A stretch of 64,000 nt of DNA from Streptomyces sp. CB02058 (GTDB lineage: Bacteria; Actinomycetota; Actinomycetes; Streptomycetales; Streptomycetaceae): positions 1,302,001 to 1,366,000 of the forward strand of contig NZ_LIPG01000003.1 in NCBI RefSeq assembly GCF_001905505.1, in the 5' to 3' direction. The translations under genes were made by a program, and so were the position numbers. Position 1 is the first letter of the stretch. The number at the start of each line of letters is the position of its first letter. The notes beneath the pieces were generated by a model, which made no database searches, was not told the origin of the DNA, and saw only the letters and a list, made by a program, of their open reading frames with translations. Positions 25,370 to 33,648 of the stretch are shown piece after piece.

Positions 25370-26418
25370 CGCGGCTCATTCCGTCGCCGGTCGTCGTCGA
25401 CATCCGGTGCGGCGCCATGGACGGCCTGGCCGCCCTCCTCGCCGACCAGCGGATCTCCACGTCGGGCAAGCTCGCCATCGCGATCAGCGAGGGCTCCGGG
25501 CGCGCCCTGCGCGAGAGGCTCGCCCCGGTGCTGCCGGGCGCCGACTGGTACCCGGTCACCGACGGCACGATCGACGCCGCCGTGCGGCTCGCCGACGGCA
25601 TCAAGGGCAACCGCTACGACGCCGTGGTCGGCCTCGGCGGCGGCAAGATCATCGACGTGGCGAAGTACGCCGCGGCGCGCGTGGGCATGCCCATGGTCGC
25701 CGTCGCGACGAACCTGTCCCACGACGGGCTCTGCTCCCCGGTCGCGACCCTGGACAACGACAACGGGCGGGGCTCCTACGGGGTCCCCACCCCGATCGGC
25801 GTGGTCATCGACCTCGACGTGATCCGCGAGGCGCCCGCACGCTACGTGCGCTCGGGCATCGGCGACGCGGTCTCCAACATCTCGTGCGTCGCCGACTGGG
25901 AGCTCGCCCACAAGGTGCGCGGCGAGGACATCGACGGCCTCGCCGCGGCCATGGCCCGGCAGGCCGGCGAAGCGGTGCTCCGCCACCCCGGCGGGGTCGG
26001 TGACGACGCCTTCCTCAAGGTGCTCGCCGAAGGCCTCGTCCTGACCGGCATCTCGATGTCGATCGCCGGTGACTCGCGGCCCGCTTCGGGCGGCTGCCAC
26101 GAGATCAACCACGCCTTCGACCTGCTGTACCCGAAGCGCGCCGCGAGCCACGGCGAGCAGGTCGGCCTCGGCGCCTGCTTCGCGATGCACCTGCGCGGCG
26201 CACGCGAGGACGCGCTCCACATGGCGTCCGTCCTGCGGCGCCACGGGCTGCCCGTGCTGCCCGAGGAGATCGGCTTCACCCCCGAAGAGTTCGTGCGGGC
26301 CGTCGAGTACGCCCCGCAGACGCGTCCGGGACGCTTCACGATCCTGGAACACCTCAACCTGTCCACCGACCAGATCAGGGACGCGTACGCCGACTATGCA
26401 AAAGCCATCCATAGCTGA
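25357..26418 (+). CDS. Iron-containing alcohol dehydrogenase family, glycerol-1-phosphate-dehydrogenase-like
   Basis: A 353-residue protein resembling the sn-glycerol-1-phosphate dehydrogenase (EgsA/AraM) branch. NAD-binding GLGGGKIIDVAKYAA, the VATNLSHDGLCSPVATL block and metal-ligand regions (SGGCHEINHAF, then ASHGEQVGLGACF) are visible. The expected reaction is reduction of dihydroxyacetone phosphate to glycerol-1-phosphate, unusual in bacteria. Next to a nucleotidyltransferase it suggests formation of a CDP-activated glycerol or similar polyol. GTG 25357 follows AGGGAG. A polyol other than glycerol remains possible. Confidence 0.87.
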   Translation: MPVLTRLIPSPVVVDIRCGAMDGLAALLADQRISTSGKLAIAISEGSGRALRERLAPVLPGADWYPVTDGTIDAAVRLADGIKGNRYDAVVGLGGGKIIDVAKYAAARVGMPMVAVATNLSHDGLCSPVATLDNDNGRGSYGVPTPIGVVIDLDVIREAPARYVRSGIGDAVSNISCVADWELAHKVRGEDIDGLAAAMARQAGEAVLRHPGGVGDDAFLKVLAEGLVLTGISMSIAGDSRPASGGCHEINHAFDLLYPKRAASHGEQVGLGACFAMHLRGAREDALHMASVLRRHGLPVLPEEIGFTPEEFVRAVEYAPQTRPGRFTILEHLNLSTDQIRDAYADYAKAIHS

Positions 26419-27175
26419 ACTCCGTCCGGTCGTGCACCCGCCGGGTGTGAAGGACCGGCGCAGCGGCGAGCACTGGGCGGGTCGGCTCTACATGCGCGAG
26501 ATCTCGCTGCGCATCACCCGGCGCCTGGTGACCACGAAGATCACGCCCAACCAGCTGACCTACGTGATGACCGTCGCCGGCGTGCTCGCGGCACCGGCCC
26601 TTCTGGTCCCCGGCATCCCCGGGGCCCTGCTCGGCGTGCTCGCGGTCCAGCTCTACCTGCTGTTCGACTGCGTCGACGGCGAGGTCGCCCGGTGGAAGAA
26701 GCAGTACTCGCTGGGCGGGGTCTATCTGGACCGGGTGGCCGCCTACCTCTGTGACGCGGCCGTCCTGGTCGGCTTCGGCCTGCGCGCCGCCGACCTGTGG
26801 GGCACGGGACGCATCGACTGGCTGTGGGCCTTCCTGGGCACGCTCGCCGCGCTCGGCGCCATCCTGATCAAGTCCGAGACGGACCTCGTCGGGGTCGCCC
26901 GCCACCAGGGCGGGCTGCCGCCCGTCAAGGAGGCCGCCTCCGAGCCCCGATCCTCCGGCATGGCGCTGGCCCGCCGTGCGGCCGGCGCGCTCAAGTTCCA
27001 CCGGCTGATCCTCGGTATCGAGGCGTCCTTCGTCATCCTGATCGTGGCCGTACTCGACACGGTCAGGGACGACCTCTTCTTCAGCCGTCTCGCCGTCGCG
27101 GTCATGGCCGGCATCGCCCTTCTCCAGACCGTCCTGCACCTGGTGTCGATCCTGGCGTCCAGCAGGCTGAAGTGA
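26396..27175 (+). CDS. CDP-alcohol phosphatidyltransferase family protein with altered motif
   Basis: A 259-residue membrane protein. The CDP-alcohol motif is D91, D94-G95, A98-R99, G108, D112, but the last Asp, the proposed general base, is Ala116; the nearest Asp is D120. Several hydrophobic helices follow. ATG 26396 overlaps the dehydrogenase gene by 23 nt. It may transfer a polyol phosphate to a lipid or polymer acceptor, have a rearranged site, or act as a partner subunit to the DUF5941 enzyme, whose motif is complete. Confidence 0.87.
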   Translation: MQKPSIAELRPVVHPPGVKDRRSGEHWAGRLYMREISLRITRRLVTTKITPNQLTYVMTVAGVLAAPALLVPGIPGALLGVLAVQLYLLFDCVDGEVARWKKQYSLGGVYLDRVAAYLCDAAVLVGFGLRAADLWGTGRIDWLWAFLGTLAALGAILIKSETDLVGVARHQGGLPPVKEAASEPRSSGMALARRAAGALKFHRLILGIEASFVILIVAVLDTVRDDLFFSRLAVAVMAGIALLQTVLHLVSILASSRLK

Positions 27176-28056
27176 GCTCTCCCATGAAACTCGGCGCGGT
27201 CATCATCACCATGGGCAACCGCCCTGAGGAACTGCGTGCCCTGCTCGACTCGGTCGCCAAGCAGGAGGGCGACCGGATCGAGGTGGTCGTCGTCGGCAAC
27301 GGCGCCCCGGTCCCCGACGTCCCCCCGGGCGTACGGACCGTGGAACTCCCCGAGAACCTGGGCATCCCGGGTGGCCGCAACGTCGGCATCGAGGCCTTCG
27401 GCCCCTCGGGCGCCGACGTGGACGCGCTGCTCTTCCTCGACGACGACGGGCATCTGCCGAACACCGACACCGCCGAGCTCTGCCGGCAGGCGTTCGAGGC
27501 GGACCCGAAGCTCGGCATCATCACCTTCCGCATCGCCGACCCCGAGACCGGGGTCACCCAGCGGCGGCACGTGCCGCGGCTGCGCGCGTCCGACCCGATG
27601 CGCTCGTCCCGTGTCACGACGTTCCTCGGCGGCGCGAACGCCGTGCGCAGCCAGGTCATCGCCGAGGCCGGTCCGCTCCCGGGCGAGTTCTTCTACGCCC
27701 ACGAGGAGACCGACCTCGCCTGGCGGGCCCTGGACGCCGGCTGGATGATCGACTACCGCGCCGACATGGTGCTCAACCACCCCACCACCGCTCCCTCGCG
27801 GCACGCGGTCTACCACCGCATGGTGGCCCGCAACCGCGTCTGGCTCGCCCGCCGGAACCTGCCCGCCCCGCTGGTCCCCGTGTACGTCGGGGTGTGGCTG
27901 CTGCTCACCCTGGTGCGCAGGCCCTCCCTGCCCGCGCTCAAGGCATGGTTCGGAGGATTCCGGGAAGGCTGGACGACGCCCTGTGGTCCCCGGCGCCCCA
28001 TGCGGTGGCGTACGGTATGGCGGCTGACCAGACTGGGCCGGCCGCCGGTGATCTGA
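27172..28056 (+). CDS. GT2 family glycosyltransferase
   Basis: Family-2 sugar transferase of about 294 residues. The N-terminal GT-A fold has VVVGNGAPVP, NLGIPGGRNVGIEAF and a DDDGH metal/donor motif; FFYAHEETDLAWRALDAGW is the acceptor-side ED-like region. A hydrophobic stretch near the C-terminus suggests membrane attachment. The start is probably GTG 27172, overlapping the upstream stop as GTGA; ATG 27184 is the alternative. It probably adds a sugar to the polymer made by this operon. Confidence 0.88.
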   Translation: MSSPMKLGAVIITMGNRPEELRALLDSVAKQEGDRIEVVVVGNGAPVPDVPPGVRTVELPENLGIPGGRNVGIEAFGPSGADVDALLFLDDDGHLPNTDTAELCRQAFEADPKLGIITFRIADPETGVTQRRHVPRLRASDPMRSSRVTTFLGGANAVRSQVIAEAGPLPGEFFYAHEETDLAWRALDAGWMIDYRADMVLNHPTTAPSRHAVYHRMVARNRVWLARRNLPAPLVPVYVGVWLLLTLVRRPSLPALKAWFGGFREGWTTPCGPRRPMRWRTVWRLTRLGRPPVI

Positions 28057-28158
28057 GAGGCTCTCCTCTGAGACCATGAGCCGTATTCATTCCGTACGGG
28101 GAACCTGTCCGCATCGGCCGCGCCCGGCTGCGCATTGTGAAGACGAGAGTTCTTAACT

Positions 28159-29088
28159 GTGAGTGACACGACCCACGACGGCGGGATTGCGCTGAGCAGC
28201 CCGCCGTCCGCCGACGAGGGCCTCAGCGCTTCCCAGCTGGCCGACAAGTACGGCCTGACGGTGAGCGGGGCCCGCCCCGGGCTGTTCGCGTACCTGCGGC
28301 AGCTCTGGGGCCGTCGGCACTTCATCCTGGCGTTCTCGCGGGCGAAGCTGACCGCGCAGTACAGCCAGGCGAAGCTCGGCCAGCTGTGGCAGGTGGCGAC
28401 GCCGCTGCTGAACGCCCTGGTCTACTTCCTGATCTTCGGGCTGATCCTGGGTACCCGGAAGGGGATGACCCAGGAGGTCTTCATCCCGTTCCTGGTGACC
28501 GGGGTCTTCGTCTTCACCTTCACCCAGAGCTCGGTCATGGCGGGGGTGCGCTCCATCGCGGGCAACCTCGGCCTGGTGCGGGCCCTGCACTTCCCCCGGG
28601 CTTCGCTGCCCATCTCGTTCTCGCTCCAGCAGCTCCAGCAGCTGCTGTACTCGATGATCGTGCTGCTGGCGGTGGCGGTGGGCTTCGGCAGCTATCCGTC
28701 GCTGTCCTGGCTGCTGGTCGTCCCGGCGCTGGCGATGCAGTTCTTCTTCAACACCGGCCTGGCGCTGGTCATGGCCCGGCTGGGCAGCAAGACCCCCGAC
28801 CTCGCCCAGCTGATGCCGTTCGTGATGCGTACGTGGATGTACGCCTCGGGCGTCATGTTCTCCATCCCCGTGATGCTGGCCGACAAGCCGCAGTGGATCG
28901 CCGACGTGCTGCAGTACAACCCGGCGGCCATCTACATGGACCTCGTCCGGTTCGCGCTGATCGACGGATACGGCTCCGAGAACCTGCCGGACCACGTCTG
29001 GGCCGTCGGGCTCGCCTGGTCGCTCGTGGTGGGCGTCGTGGGCTTCGTGTACTTCTGGAAGGCAGAGGAACGGTACGGCCGTGGCTGA
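28159..29088 (+). CDS. ABC-2 type transporter permease, TagG-like
   Basis: A 309-residue membrane component of a polysaccharide or teichoic-acid type exporter. A soluble N-terminal segment is followed by the family block FSRAKLTAQYSQAKLGQLWQVATPLLNALVYFLIFGL and about six hydrophobic helices. GTG 28159 follows a 102-bp gap after the glycosyltransferase gene. It overlaps the ATPase gene by 8 nt. Predicted to flip or export the lipid-linked product of the preceding genes. Confidence 0.92.
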   Translation: MSDTTHDGGIALSSPPSADEGLSASQLADKYGLTVSGARPGLFAYLRQLWGRRHFILAFSRAKLTAQYSQAKLGQLWQVATPLLNALVYFLIFGLILGTRKGMTQEVFIPFLVTGVFVFTFTQSSVMAGVRSIAGNLGLVRALHFPRASLPISFSLQQLQQLLYSMIVLLAVAVGFGSYPSLSWLLVVPALAMQFFFNTGLALVMARLGSKTPDLAQLMPFVMRTWMYASGVMFSIPVMLADKPQWIADVLQYNPAAIYMDLVRFALIDGYGSENLPDHVWAVGLAWSLVVGVVGFVYFWKAEERYGRG

Positions 29089-29866
29089 GGAATCGTCCCA
29101 GGGACACATCCCCACCGTGATCGCGGACGACGTGCACATCGTCTACCGGGTCAACGGCTCGGGCGGCGGCAAGGGCAGCGCCACCGCGGCGCTGAGCCGG
29201 ATCGTGCGCCGCGGCAAGGGCGAGCCCCGCGGGGTGCGCAAGGTGCACGCGGTGCGGGGTGTCTCCTTCACCGCGTACCGGGGCCAGGCCATCGGTCTCA
29301 TCGGCACCAACGGTTCGGGCAAGTCCACCCTGCTCCGGGCCATCGCGGGGCTGCTGCCGACCGAGCACGGCAAGGTGTACACGGACGGCCAGCCCTCGCT
29401 GCTCGGCGTGAACGCCGCGCTGATGAGCGACCTGACCGGTGAGCGCAACGTCGTGCTCGGCGGTCTCGCCATGGGCATGAGCCGCGAGGAGATCCGCGCG
29501 CGCTACCAGGACATCGTCGACTTCTCCGGGATCAACGAGAAGGGCGACTTCATCACGCTGCCCATGCGGACGTACTCCTCCGGCATGGCGGCCAGGCTCC
29601 GCTTCTCGATCGCGGCGGCCAAGAACCACGACGTCCTCATGATCGACGAGGCGCTGGCCACCGGTGACCGGAAGTTCCGGGTGCGCTCCGAGGAGCGGAT
29701 CCGCGAGCTGCGCAAGGAGGCGGGCACCGTCTTCCTGGTCAGTCACAACAACAAGACGATCCGGGACACCTGCGACCGGGTCCTGTGGCTGGAGAAGGGC
29801 GAACTCCTGATGGACGGCCCCACCGAAGAGGTGCTCAAGGCCTACGAGCGGGAGACCGGCAAGTAG
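29081..29866 (+). CDS. ABC transporter ATP-binding protein, TagH-like
   Basis: ATPase partner of the upstream permease, 261 residues. Walker A GTNGSGKST, a degenerate signature YSSGMAARLRF as in TagH/Wzt, Walker B VLMIDEALATGD and the switch His in LVSHNNKT. It has a short N-terminus and no extra C-terminal carbohydrate-binding domain. GTG 29081 lies inside the end of the permease gene. A strong terminator follows, closing the operon. Confidence 0.93.
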   Translation: MAEESSQGHIPTVIADDVHIVYRVNGSGGGKGSATAALSRIVRRGKGEPRGVRKVHAVRGVSFTAYRGQAIGLIGTNGSGKSTLLRAIAGLLPTEHGKVYTDGQPSLLGVNAALMSDLTGERNVVLGGLAMGMSREEIRARYQDIVDFSGINEKGDFITLPMRTYSSGMAARLRFSIAAAKNHDVLMIDEALATGDRKFRVRSEERIRELRKEAGTVFLVSHNNKTIRDTCDRVLWLEKGELLMDGPTEEVLKAYERETGK

Positions 29867-29877
29867 CTGCCGCCCGC

Positions 29878-29913
29878 GGTGGCCCCCGCCCGAGCGTCGC
29901 GGCGGGGGCCACC
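29878..29913 (+). terminator. Terminator after the TagGH-like exporter genes
   Basis: A 13-bp perfect stem (GGTGGCCCCCGCC and its complement) around a 10-nt loop, 12 bp beyond the ATPase stop. Confidence 0.75.
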
Positions 29914-30267
29914 GTGCTGTGCTGCGCCGGGGGTGTACGGCGATCTCCTCCCGGCGGATGACGTCAATGGACCGCGTTCCGGGGAAGGTTGACGGGAGCC
30001 CAGGTGGTGTACCCGGGCGCGCTGTACCCCTGACGAGGTCCTGTGAGCTGTACAACGTAAGCTGTACCGGTGCTGATTCGCGCCAATGTGGGGTGATACG
30101 CCCCCCGGCACATCGCCCGTTGTGCGCATGTCGCACTCGGGAGGACGAGCGGCGTGTCCGAAAAGGGATGTTTTGGGTCGGCAGTGTAGAACGGGAGATA
30201 TGACGGCAATGATGGACAATCTCCAGCTCCGACGTGGTTTCGCCGTCCCCGCGTCGGGTGGTACGCA
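29914..30267. other. Upstream region of the hopanoid operon
   Basis: Probable promoter region. GCTGTAC occurs three times (30021-30027, 30047-30053, 30061-30067), the last two 14 bp apart within AGCTGTAC direct repeats. This could be a regulator site. No clear sigma-70 hexamers are seen. Its 3' end contains a candidate 23-codon leader listed separately. Confidence 0.35.
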
Positions 30268-30271
30268 GTGA
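30200..30271 (+). CDS. Candidate 23-residue leader peptide coupled to hpnC
   Basis: ATG 30200 is preceded by ACGGGAG and encodes MTAMMDNLQLRRGFAVP and six more residues. Its TGA overlaps the GTG start of hpnC (GTGA), so it could couple translation into the operon. Chance occurrence cannot be excluded. Confidence 0.3.
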   Translation: MTAMMDNLQLRRGFAVPASGGTQ

Positions 30272-31188
30272 CCCGTACCCAGCAGGCGCGCGCCGACGCC
30301 GCCGCAGCCGGCACGCTGGACAAGGCCGCGGACGAGAACTTCCCCGTGGCGCCGTTCTTCCTGCCCCGTGCCTGGCGCGACGACCTGATGGCCGTCTACG
30401 GCTTCGCCCGGCTCGTCGACGACATCGGCGACGGCGACCTGGCCCCCGGCGGTGCCGACGCCCGCCACCTGGGCCTCGAACCCGGACAGGACGAGGACCG
30501 CCTCGCCGCGCTCGACGCCCTCGAAGCCGACCTGCACCGCGTCTTCAAGCGCACCGGTCAGGACCCGCGCCACCCCCTGATGCGCGCCCTGCGCCCCACC
30601 GTGCGGCGCTGCGCGCTCACCCCCGAGCCCTTCCTCGGCCTGGTCGAGGCCAACCGGCAGGACCAGAAGGTCCGCCGCTACGGCACCTACGGCGAGCTGC
30701 TGGCCTACTGCGAGCTCTCCGCCAACCCCGTCGGCCGGCTCGTGCTGCAGATCACCGGCACCGCGAGCCCCGAACGGATCCGCCGCTCCGACGCCGTCTG
30801 CACCGCGCTGCAGATCGCCGAGCACCTCCAGGACGTCGCCGAGGACCTCGGCCGCGACCGGATCTACCTGCCCGCCGAGGACATGGAGCGCTTCCACGTC
30901 TCCGAGGCCGACCTGGCCGCACCGTCCGCGAACGCCTCGGTGCGCGCACTCGTCGCCTTCGAGGCGGGACGCGCCCAGGACCTGCTGGACGAGGGCATCC
31001 CCCTCGTGGACAGCGTCCACGGCCGGCTCAAGCTGCTGCTCGCCGGATTCGTCGGCGGAGGGCGGGCCGCCCTCTCCGCGATCTCGGCGGCCGGATTCGA
31101 CGTACTGCCCGGACCGCCCAAGCCCACCGCGCCGAGACTGCTGCGCGAAGTGGGAGCCGTCCTGCGACGAGCGCACAGAGAGGGGTGA
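30268..31188 (+). CDS. hpnC: Presqualene-pathway enzyme HpnC
   Basis: Second step of the HpnCDE route to squalene: presqualene diphosphate to hydroxysqualene. A 306-residue squalene/phytoene synthase-fold protein with the first Asp-rich motif VDDIGDGD near residue 50 and a degenerate second one (EHLQDVAEDLG). GTG 30268. It lies immediately upstream of hpnD and hpnE, the standard order. It corresponds to SCO6759 in the S. coelicolor cluster as I recall it. Confidence 0.93.
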   Translation: MTRTQQARADAAAAGTLDKAADENFPVAPFFLPRAWRDDLMAVYGFARLVDDIGDGDLAPGGADARHLGLEPGQDEDRLAALDALEADLHRVFKRTGQDPRHPLMRALRPTVRRCALTPEPFLGLVEANRQDQKVRRYGTYGELLAYCELSANPVGRLVLQITGTASPERIRRSDAVCTALQIAEHLQDVAEDLGRDRIYLPAEDMERFHVSEADLAAPSANASVRALVAFEAGRAQDLLDEGIPLVDSVHGRLKLLLAGFVGGGRAALSAISAAGFDVLPGPPKPTAPRLLREVGAVLRRAHREG

Positions 31189-31196
31189 GCCGGACC

Positions 31197-32138
31197 GTGG
31201 AGGGACAGACGCCGTACATGTCGGCACCGGTACAGGCCGCGTACAGCTACTGCGAGGCCGTCACCGGACAGCAGGCCCGCAACTTCGCGTACGGCATCAG
31301 GCTGCTGCCGTACGAGAAGCGTCAGGCCATGTCGGCGCTGTACGCATTCTCCCGCCGCGTCGACGACATCGGCGACGGCGAGCTGGACGCGGAGACCAAG
31401 CGCGTCCGCCTGGAGGAGACCCGGCAGCTGCTCGACCGGATCCGGGACAAGGCGGTGGACGAGGACGACACCGACCCGGTCGCGGTCGCGCTCGCCGACG
31501 CCGCGCACCGCTTCCCGCTGCCGCTCGGCGGCCTCGACGAGCTCATCGACGGCGTGCTCATGGACGTGCGCGGGGCGACGTACGAGACCTGGGACGACCT
31601 GAAGCTGTACTGCCGCTGCGTCGCGGGTGCCATCGGCCGCCTCAGCCTGGGCGTCTTCGGTACGGAGACGGGCGCGCCCGGCTCCGAGCGTGCTGCCGAG
31701 TACGCCGACACCCTGGGACTCGCCCTCCAGCTCACCAACATCCTGCGGGACGTGCGCGAGGACGCCGGCAACGGGCGTACGTACCTCCCGGCCGACGACC
31801 TCGCCAAATTCGGCTGCTCCGCCGGTTTCCAGCGGGCCACCCCGCCCCCCGGCTCCGACTTCGCGGGTCTGGTGCACTTCGAGGTCCGGCGCGCCAGGGC
31901 CCTCTTCGCCGAGGGCTACCGGCTCCTGCCGATGCTGGACCGCCGCAGCGGCGCCTGTGTGGCGGCCATGGCAGGGATCTACCGCCGGCTCCTCGACCGC
32001 ATCGAGCGCGACCCCGAGGCCGTCCTGCGCGGCAGGGTCTCACTGCCCGGCCACGAGAAGGCGTACGTCGCGGTGCGCGGCCTCTCGGGGCTCGACGCGC
32101 GGTACATCTCGCGCCGGACGACCCGGGGGAGGGCCTGA
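31197..32138 (+). CDS. hpnD: Presqualene diphosphate synthase HpnD
   Basis: Condenses two farnesyl diphosphates into presqualene diphosphate. A 313-residue squalene/phytoene synthase family enzyme with Asp-rich motifs RRVDDIGDGEL and NILRDVREDAGNGRTYLP, the latter intact, unlike in HpnC. GTG 31197 is 8 nt past the hpnC stop; GTG 31185, overlapping that stop as GTGA, is an alternative. Part of the hopanoid operon. Confidence 0.93.
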   Translation: MEGQTPYMSAPVQAAYSYCEAVTGQQARNFAYGIRLLPYEKRQAMSALYAFSRRVDDIGDGELDAETKRVRLEETRQLLDRIRDKAVDEDDTDPVAVALADAAHRFPLPLGGLDELIDGVLMDVRGATYETWDDLKLYCRCVAGAIGRLSLGVFGTETGAPGSERAAEYADTLGLALQLTNILRDVREDAGNGRTYLPADDLAKFGCSAGFQRATPPPGSDFAGLVHFEVRRARALFAEGYRLLPMLDRRSGACVAAMAGIYRRLLDRIERDPEAVLRGRVSLPGHEKAYVAVRGLSGLDARYISRRTTRGRA

Positions 32139-32259
32139 TGGCGGCGCCGGACCGGCTCCGGCCCGTGCGGCGGGCAACCTCCCCGGGTCCCCTCGCGTCC
32201 CCCACTGCGACGACGCGACGGACGCCGCCGGACACGACGGCACGGCGAAGGGGGCAGTC

Positions 32260-33648
32260 ATGACCGGCCTCGGCACCCGCCCGTCCCGCGCGGTCGTCGT
32301 CGGCGGCGGCCTCGCCGGCGTCACCACGGCGCTCCGCCTCGCCGAGGCGGGGGTTGACGTGACCCTGCTCGAAGGTCGTCCGCGGCTCGGCGGTCTCGCC
32401 TTCTCCTTCCGTCGCGGCGACCTCTCCGTCGACAACGGCCAGCACGTCTATCTGCGCTGCTGCACTGCCTACCGCTGGTTCCTGGACCGGATCGAGGGGA
32501 CCCACCTCGCCCCTCTCCAGGACCGCCTCGACGTGCCCGTGCTCGACGTCGGCCGTCAGGCCGGGCCGCGGCTCGGACGGCTGCGCCGCACCGCGCTGCC
32601 CGTACCGCTGCACCTCGCCGGAGGGCTCGCGGCCTACCCCCACCTCTCCCTCGCCGAGAAGGCCGGCGTCGCCCGCGCGGCACTGGCACTCGGCAGGCTC
32701 GACCCGGCCGACCCCGCGCTCGACGGCATCGACTTCGCCACCTGGCTCCGCCGCCAGGGCCAGTCGCAGCGCACCATCGAGGCGCTCTGGGACCTCGTCG
32801 GCGTCGCCACCCTCAACGCCACCGCGCCCCACGCCTCCATGGCGCTGGCCGCGAAGGTCTTCAAGACCGGCCTCCTCTCCGAACCCGGCGCGGCCGACAT
32901 CGGCTGGGCGGCCGTGCCGCTCGGGGACCTCCACGACACCCTCGCCCGCAAGGCGCTCGAATCGGCGGGTGTCAGCATCCGTCTGCGCACCCGGGCGTCC
33001 TCCCTCACCCGCGCCGAGGACGACCGCTGGGCCGTCACAACCGACGGCGAGCGTTTCGAGGCGGACACGGTCGTCCTCGCCGTACCGCAGGGCGACACCC
33101 ACCGGCTGCTGCCCGACGGGGCCCTGGACGAGCCCGGCCGGCTGCTCGACCTCACCGACGCGCCGATCCTGAACGTCCACGTCGTCTACGACCGCAAGGT
33201 GCTGCGCAGGCCCTTCTTCGCCGCGATCGGCTCGCCCGTGCAGTGGGTCTTCGACCGCACCGAGTCCTCCGGGCTCCAGGGCGCCGGTCAGTACCTCGCG
33301 GTGTCCCAGTCCGCGGCGGGCGACGAGATCGACCTGCCCGTCGCCGAGCTGCGCGAGCGCTACCTCCCCGAGCTGGAGCGGCTCCTCCCGGCCGCCCGTG
33401 GGGCGGGCGTCCGCGACTTCTTCGTCACCCGGGAACGCGCCGCGACGTTCGCGCCCGCGCCCGGCGTGGGACGCCTGCGGCCGGGTACGCACACGCGTGC
33501 CCCCGGGCTCCACCTGGCGGGAGCATGGACCGCCACCGGCTGGCCCGCCACGATGGAGGGTGCCGTCCGCAGCGGTTTCACCGCAGCGGACGCCGCACTC
33601 CGGGCCCTCGGCCGGCCACACGAACATCCGCTGCAGGAGGCGGCATGA
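32260..33648 (+). CDS. hpnE: Hydroxysqualene dehydroxylase HpnE (FAD-dependent)
   Basis: Reduces hydroxysqualene to squalene, completing the HpnCDE route. A 462-residue flavin amine oxidase-type protein with FAD-binding VVGGGLAGVTTALRLAEAG and a RPRLGGLAFSF segment at the N-terminus, and a C-terminal HLAGAWTATGWPATMEGAVRSG block. ATG 32260 follows a 121-bp spacer after hpnD. Its TGA overlaps the ATG of the prenyl synthase gene (ATGA). Confidence 0.93.
   Translation: MTGLGTRPSRAVVVGGGLAGVTTALRLAEAGVDVTLLEGRPRLGGLAFSFRRGDLSVDNGQHVYLRCCTAYRWFLDRIEGTHLAPLQDRLDVPVLDVGRQAGPRLGRLRRTALPVPLHLAGGLAAYPHLSLAEKAGVARAALALGRLDPADPALDGIDFATWLRRQGQSQRTIEALWDLVGVATLNATAPHASMALAAKVFKTGLLSEPGAADIGWAAVPLGDLHDTLARKALESAGVSIRLRTRASSLTRAEDDRWAVTTDGERFEADTVVLAVPQGDTHRLLPDGALDEPGRLLDLTDAPILNVHVVYDRKVLRRPFFAAIGSPVQWVFDRTESSGLQGAGQYLAVSQSAAGDEIDLPVAELRERYLPELERLLPAARGAGVRDFFVTRERAATFAPAPGVGRLRPGTHTRAPGLHLAGAWTATGWPATMEGAVRSGFTAADAALRALGRPHEHPLQEAA

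Noticed and set aside
30268..32138. Possible gene duplication of phytoene synthase-like genes suggesting a carotenoid cluster
   Set aside because: The pair followed by an HpnE-type desaturase, shc, hpnG and hpnH is the hopanoid HpnCDE arrangement; no phytoene desaturase or lycopene cyclase is present.
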